DNA of 64,000 bases from Chloracidobacterium sp. Its GTDB lineage: Bacteria; Acidobacteriota; Blastocatellia; Pyrinomonadales; Pyrinomonadaceae. This document shows positions 63,138 to 64,000 of this stretch, one piece after another; within the stretch, counting starts at the first letter, position 1, and each line of letters starts with the position of its first letter. The translations under genes were made by a program, and so were the position numbers. Under the pieces are notes generated by a model that was not told where the DNA came from, did no database searches, and saw only the letters and a list, made by a program, of their open reading frames with translations. The DNA lies in the NCBI GenBank assembly GCA_016711345.1, contig JADJTD010000001.1, forward strand, positions 2,108,001 to 2,172,000, in the 5' to 3' direction.

Positions 63138-64000
63138 ATGAAAAATATTTCACCATTGATCGCTGTACTCCTCTTTGTTATATCGACTTTTGCACAGCGC
63201 GAGCTTGGCGTTCGTCCTACCGACACAGGCGGGCCGCTGATGTTTGAACAGGCGGTGTTTGACGTGCAGAATTACGACATTTCGCTGAACGTTGATCCAA
63301 AAACGAAGTCGATCAGCGGCACGACCGTGATGAAGGCGAGGACCGCGATTCCAACGAACGTCATCGTGCTCGATCTCGACACTCCGTACACGATCAGCAA
63401 ACTGACCGACGGCATCCGCGACCTCACCTATCAACGAAAAGAAGGCAAGATTTGGATATGGTTCCCAATGACAAAACAGGTCGGCGAAGAGATCAAAACA
63501 AGCATTACTTACGCCGGCACGCCACGCATTGCTCCAAAACCGCCTTGGATCGGAGGCTTTATGTGGAGCAAGACGGCTGACGGATCTGATTGGATCTCGG
63601 TCGCATTGCAAAACGATGGCGCCGATCTTATGTTCCCTTGCAAAGATCATCCGTCAGACAAACCGGCTATGGCTGCGATGCACATTACGGTTCCCGATCC
63701 GCTTATCGCTACTGGACCTGGCAAACTTGAAAGCGTCAAGAAAAACGCCGGAGGCACATCAACATTCAACTGGCGAATGACCAATCCGATTCCCAATTAC
63801 TCGATAGTTTTCAACGCCGCGCCCTACAAACTGATCGAGGACAAATACAAATCCATTTCTGGCGATATGCTGCCGATCGTTTTTTATGTGTTGCCGGAAA
63901 GTTTTGCTAAAGGTGCAAGTCTGATCGCCGAGCAAAAAAAGTACATCGCATTTTTCGAAAAATACCTCGGCCCGTTTCCTTTTCGTTCACAAAAGGTCGG
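63138..64000 (+). CDS. M1-family aminopeptidase, N-terminal part (cut by window end)
   Basis: 287 codons are present and the frame is open to the last base. A signal peptide comes first (ISPLIAVLLFVISTFAQ), then the M1 N-terminal beta domain (VQNYDISLNVDPKTKSISGT) and the family stretch LMFPCKDHPSDKP. The text ends in FEKYLGPFPFRSQKV, just before the expected exopeptidase and zinc motifs (GxMEN-like and HExxH), which lie outside the window. It would be an exported zinc aminopeptidase. Confidence 0.9.
   Translation, partial: MKNISPLIAVLLFVISTFAQRELGVRPTDTGGPLMFEQAVFDVQNYDISLNVDPKTKSISGTTVMKARTAIPTNVIVLDLDTPYTISKLTDGIRDLTYQRKEGKIWIWFPMTKQVGEEIKTSITYAGTPRIAPKPPWIGGFMWSKTADGSDWISVALQNDGADLMFPCKDHPSDKPAMAAMHITVPDPLIATGPGKLESVKKNAGGTSTFNWRMTNPIPNYSIVFNAAPYKLIEDKYKSISGDMLPIVFYVLPESFAKGASLIAEQKKYIAFFEKYLGPFPFRSQKV

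Overview
The window looks like chromosomal DNA of a Gram-negative heterotrophic soil or freshwater bacterium, most likely Acidobacteriota, class Blastocatellia. This is inferred from gene content, not from a marker gene: TPR-tailed Ser/Thr kinases paired with ECF sigma factors, a sigma/CHAT/subtilase cluster, an acidobacterial-style VWA protein, several very long secreted beta-helix proteins, and outer-membrane (RND-TolC) efflux. No rRNA or ribosomal-protein operon is present.

Layout. Positions 1-12.8 kb hold the 3' part of a giant beta-helix surface protein, then an ECF sigma factor, a 163-aa beta-rich protein, a TPR-CHAT protease, an exported subtilase, an 800-bp stretch dense in inverted repeats, and a secreted CHRD/FG-GAP protein. 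Positions 12.9-25.3 kb are bracketed by a 47-bp copy of the 3' end of tRNA-Asn on the left and the intact tRNA-Asn gene on the right. Inside this putative integrated island are a TPR kinase and its ECF sigma factor, divergent from a 2930-residue secreted protein, with no recognisable recombinase. Positions 25.4-33 kb are largely housekeeping: a DUF1801 protein, guaA, an osmoprotectant-type ABC importer, an orphan HExxH protein, a DEAD-box helicase with a long structured leader, and a zinc-ribbon protein. Positions 33-35.6 kb are an arsenic resistance locus (arsR divergent from arsI, a 50-aa ORF, acr3 and arsC) with two matching operator palindromes.

Positions 36.3-43.2 kb are a TetR-controlled RND tripartite efflux operon, followed by a quinone oxidoreductase and an extended SDR. 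Positions 45.8-53.7 kb carry a VWA protein, a secreted Ig-like protein, a peroxiredoxin, a minus-strand group with a HEAT-cyclophilin fusion, and a secreted serine hydrolase. Positions 53.8-57.2 kb encode a second, very large subtilase. The remainder holds a flippase-like membrane protein, acyl-CoA dehydrogenase, GNAT, radical SAM, TPR, VOC and cyclophilin genes, and the start of an M1 aminopeptidase cut by the window end.

Three themes connect these genes. First, three huge exported proteins (ending at 3669, 25085 and 57175) finish in the same module of about 310 residues: a small beta domain, a dockerin-like EF-hand pair and a cohesin-like domain. This suggests a common surface-attachment or polymerisation device. 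Second, both beta-helix giants sit beside an ECF sigma factor and a TPR-fused signalling enzyme (a CHAT protease in one case, a Ser/Thr kinase in the other). Third, the region carries recent-mobility marks (split tRNA-Asn, shared GTGGAACG/TGGGACA repeat elements, palindromic dispersed repeats). No CRISPR array was seen.
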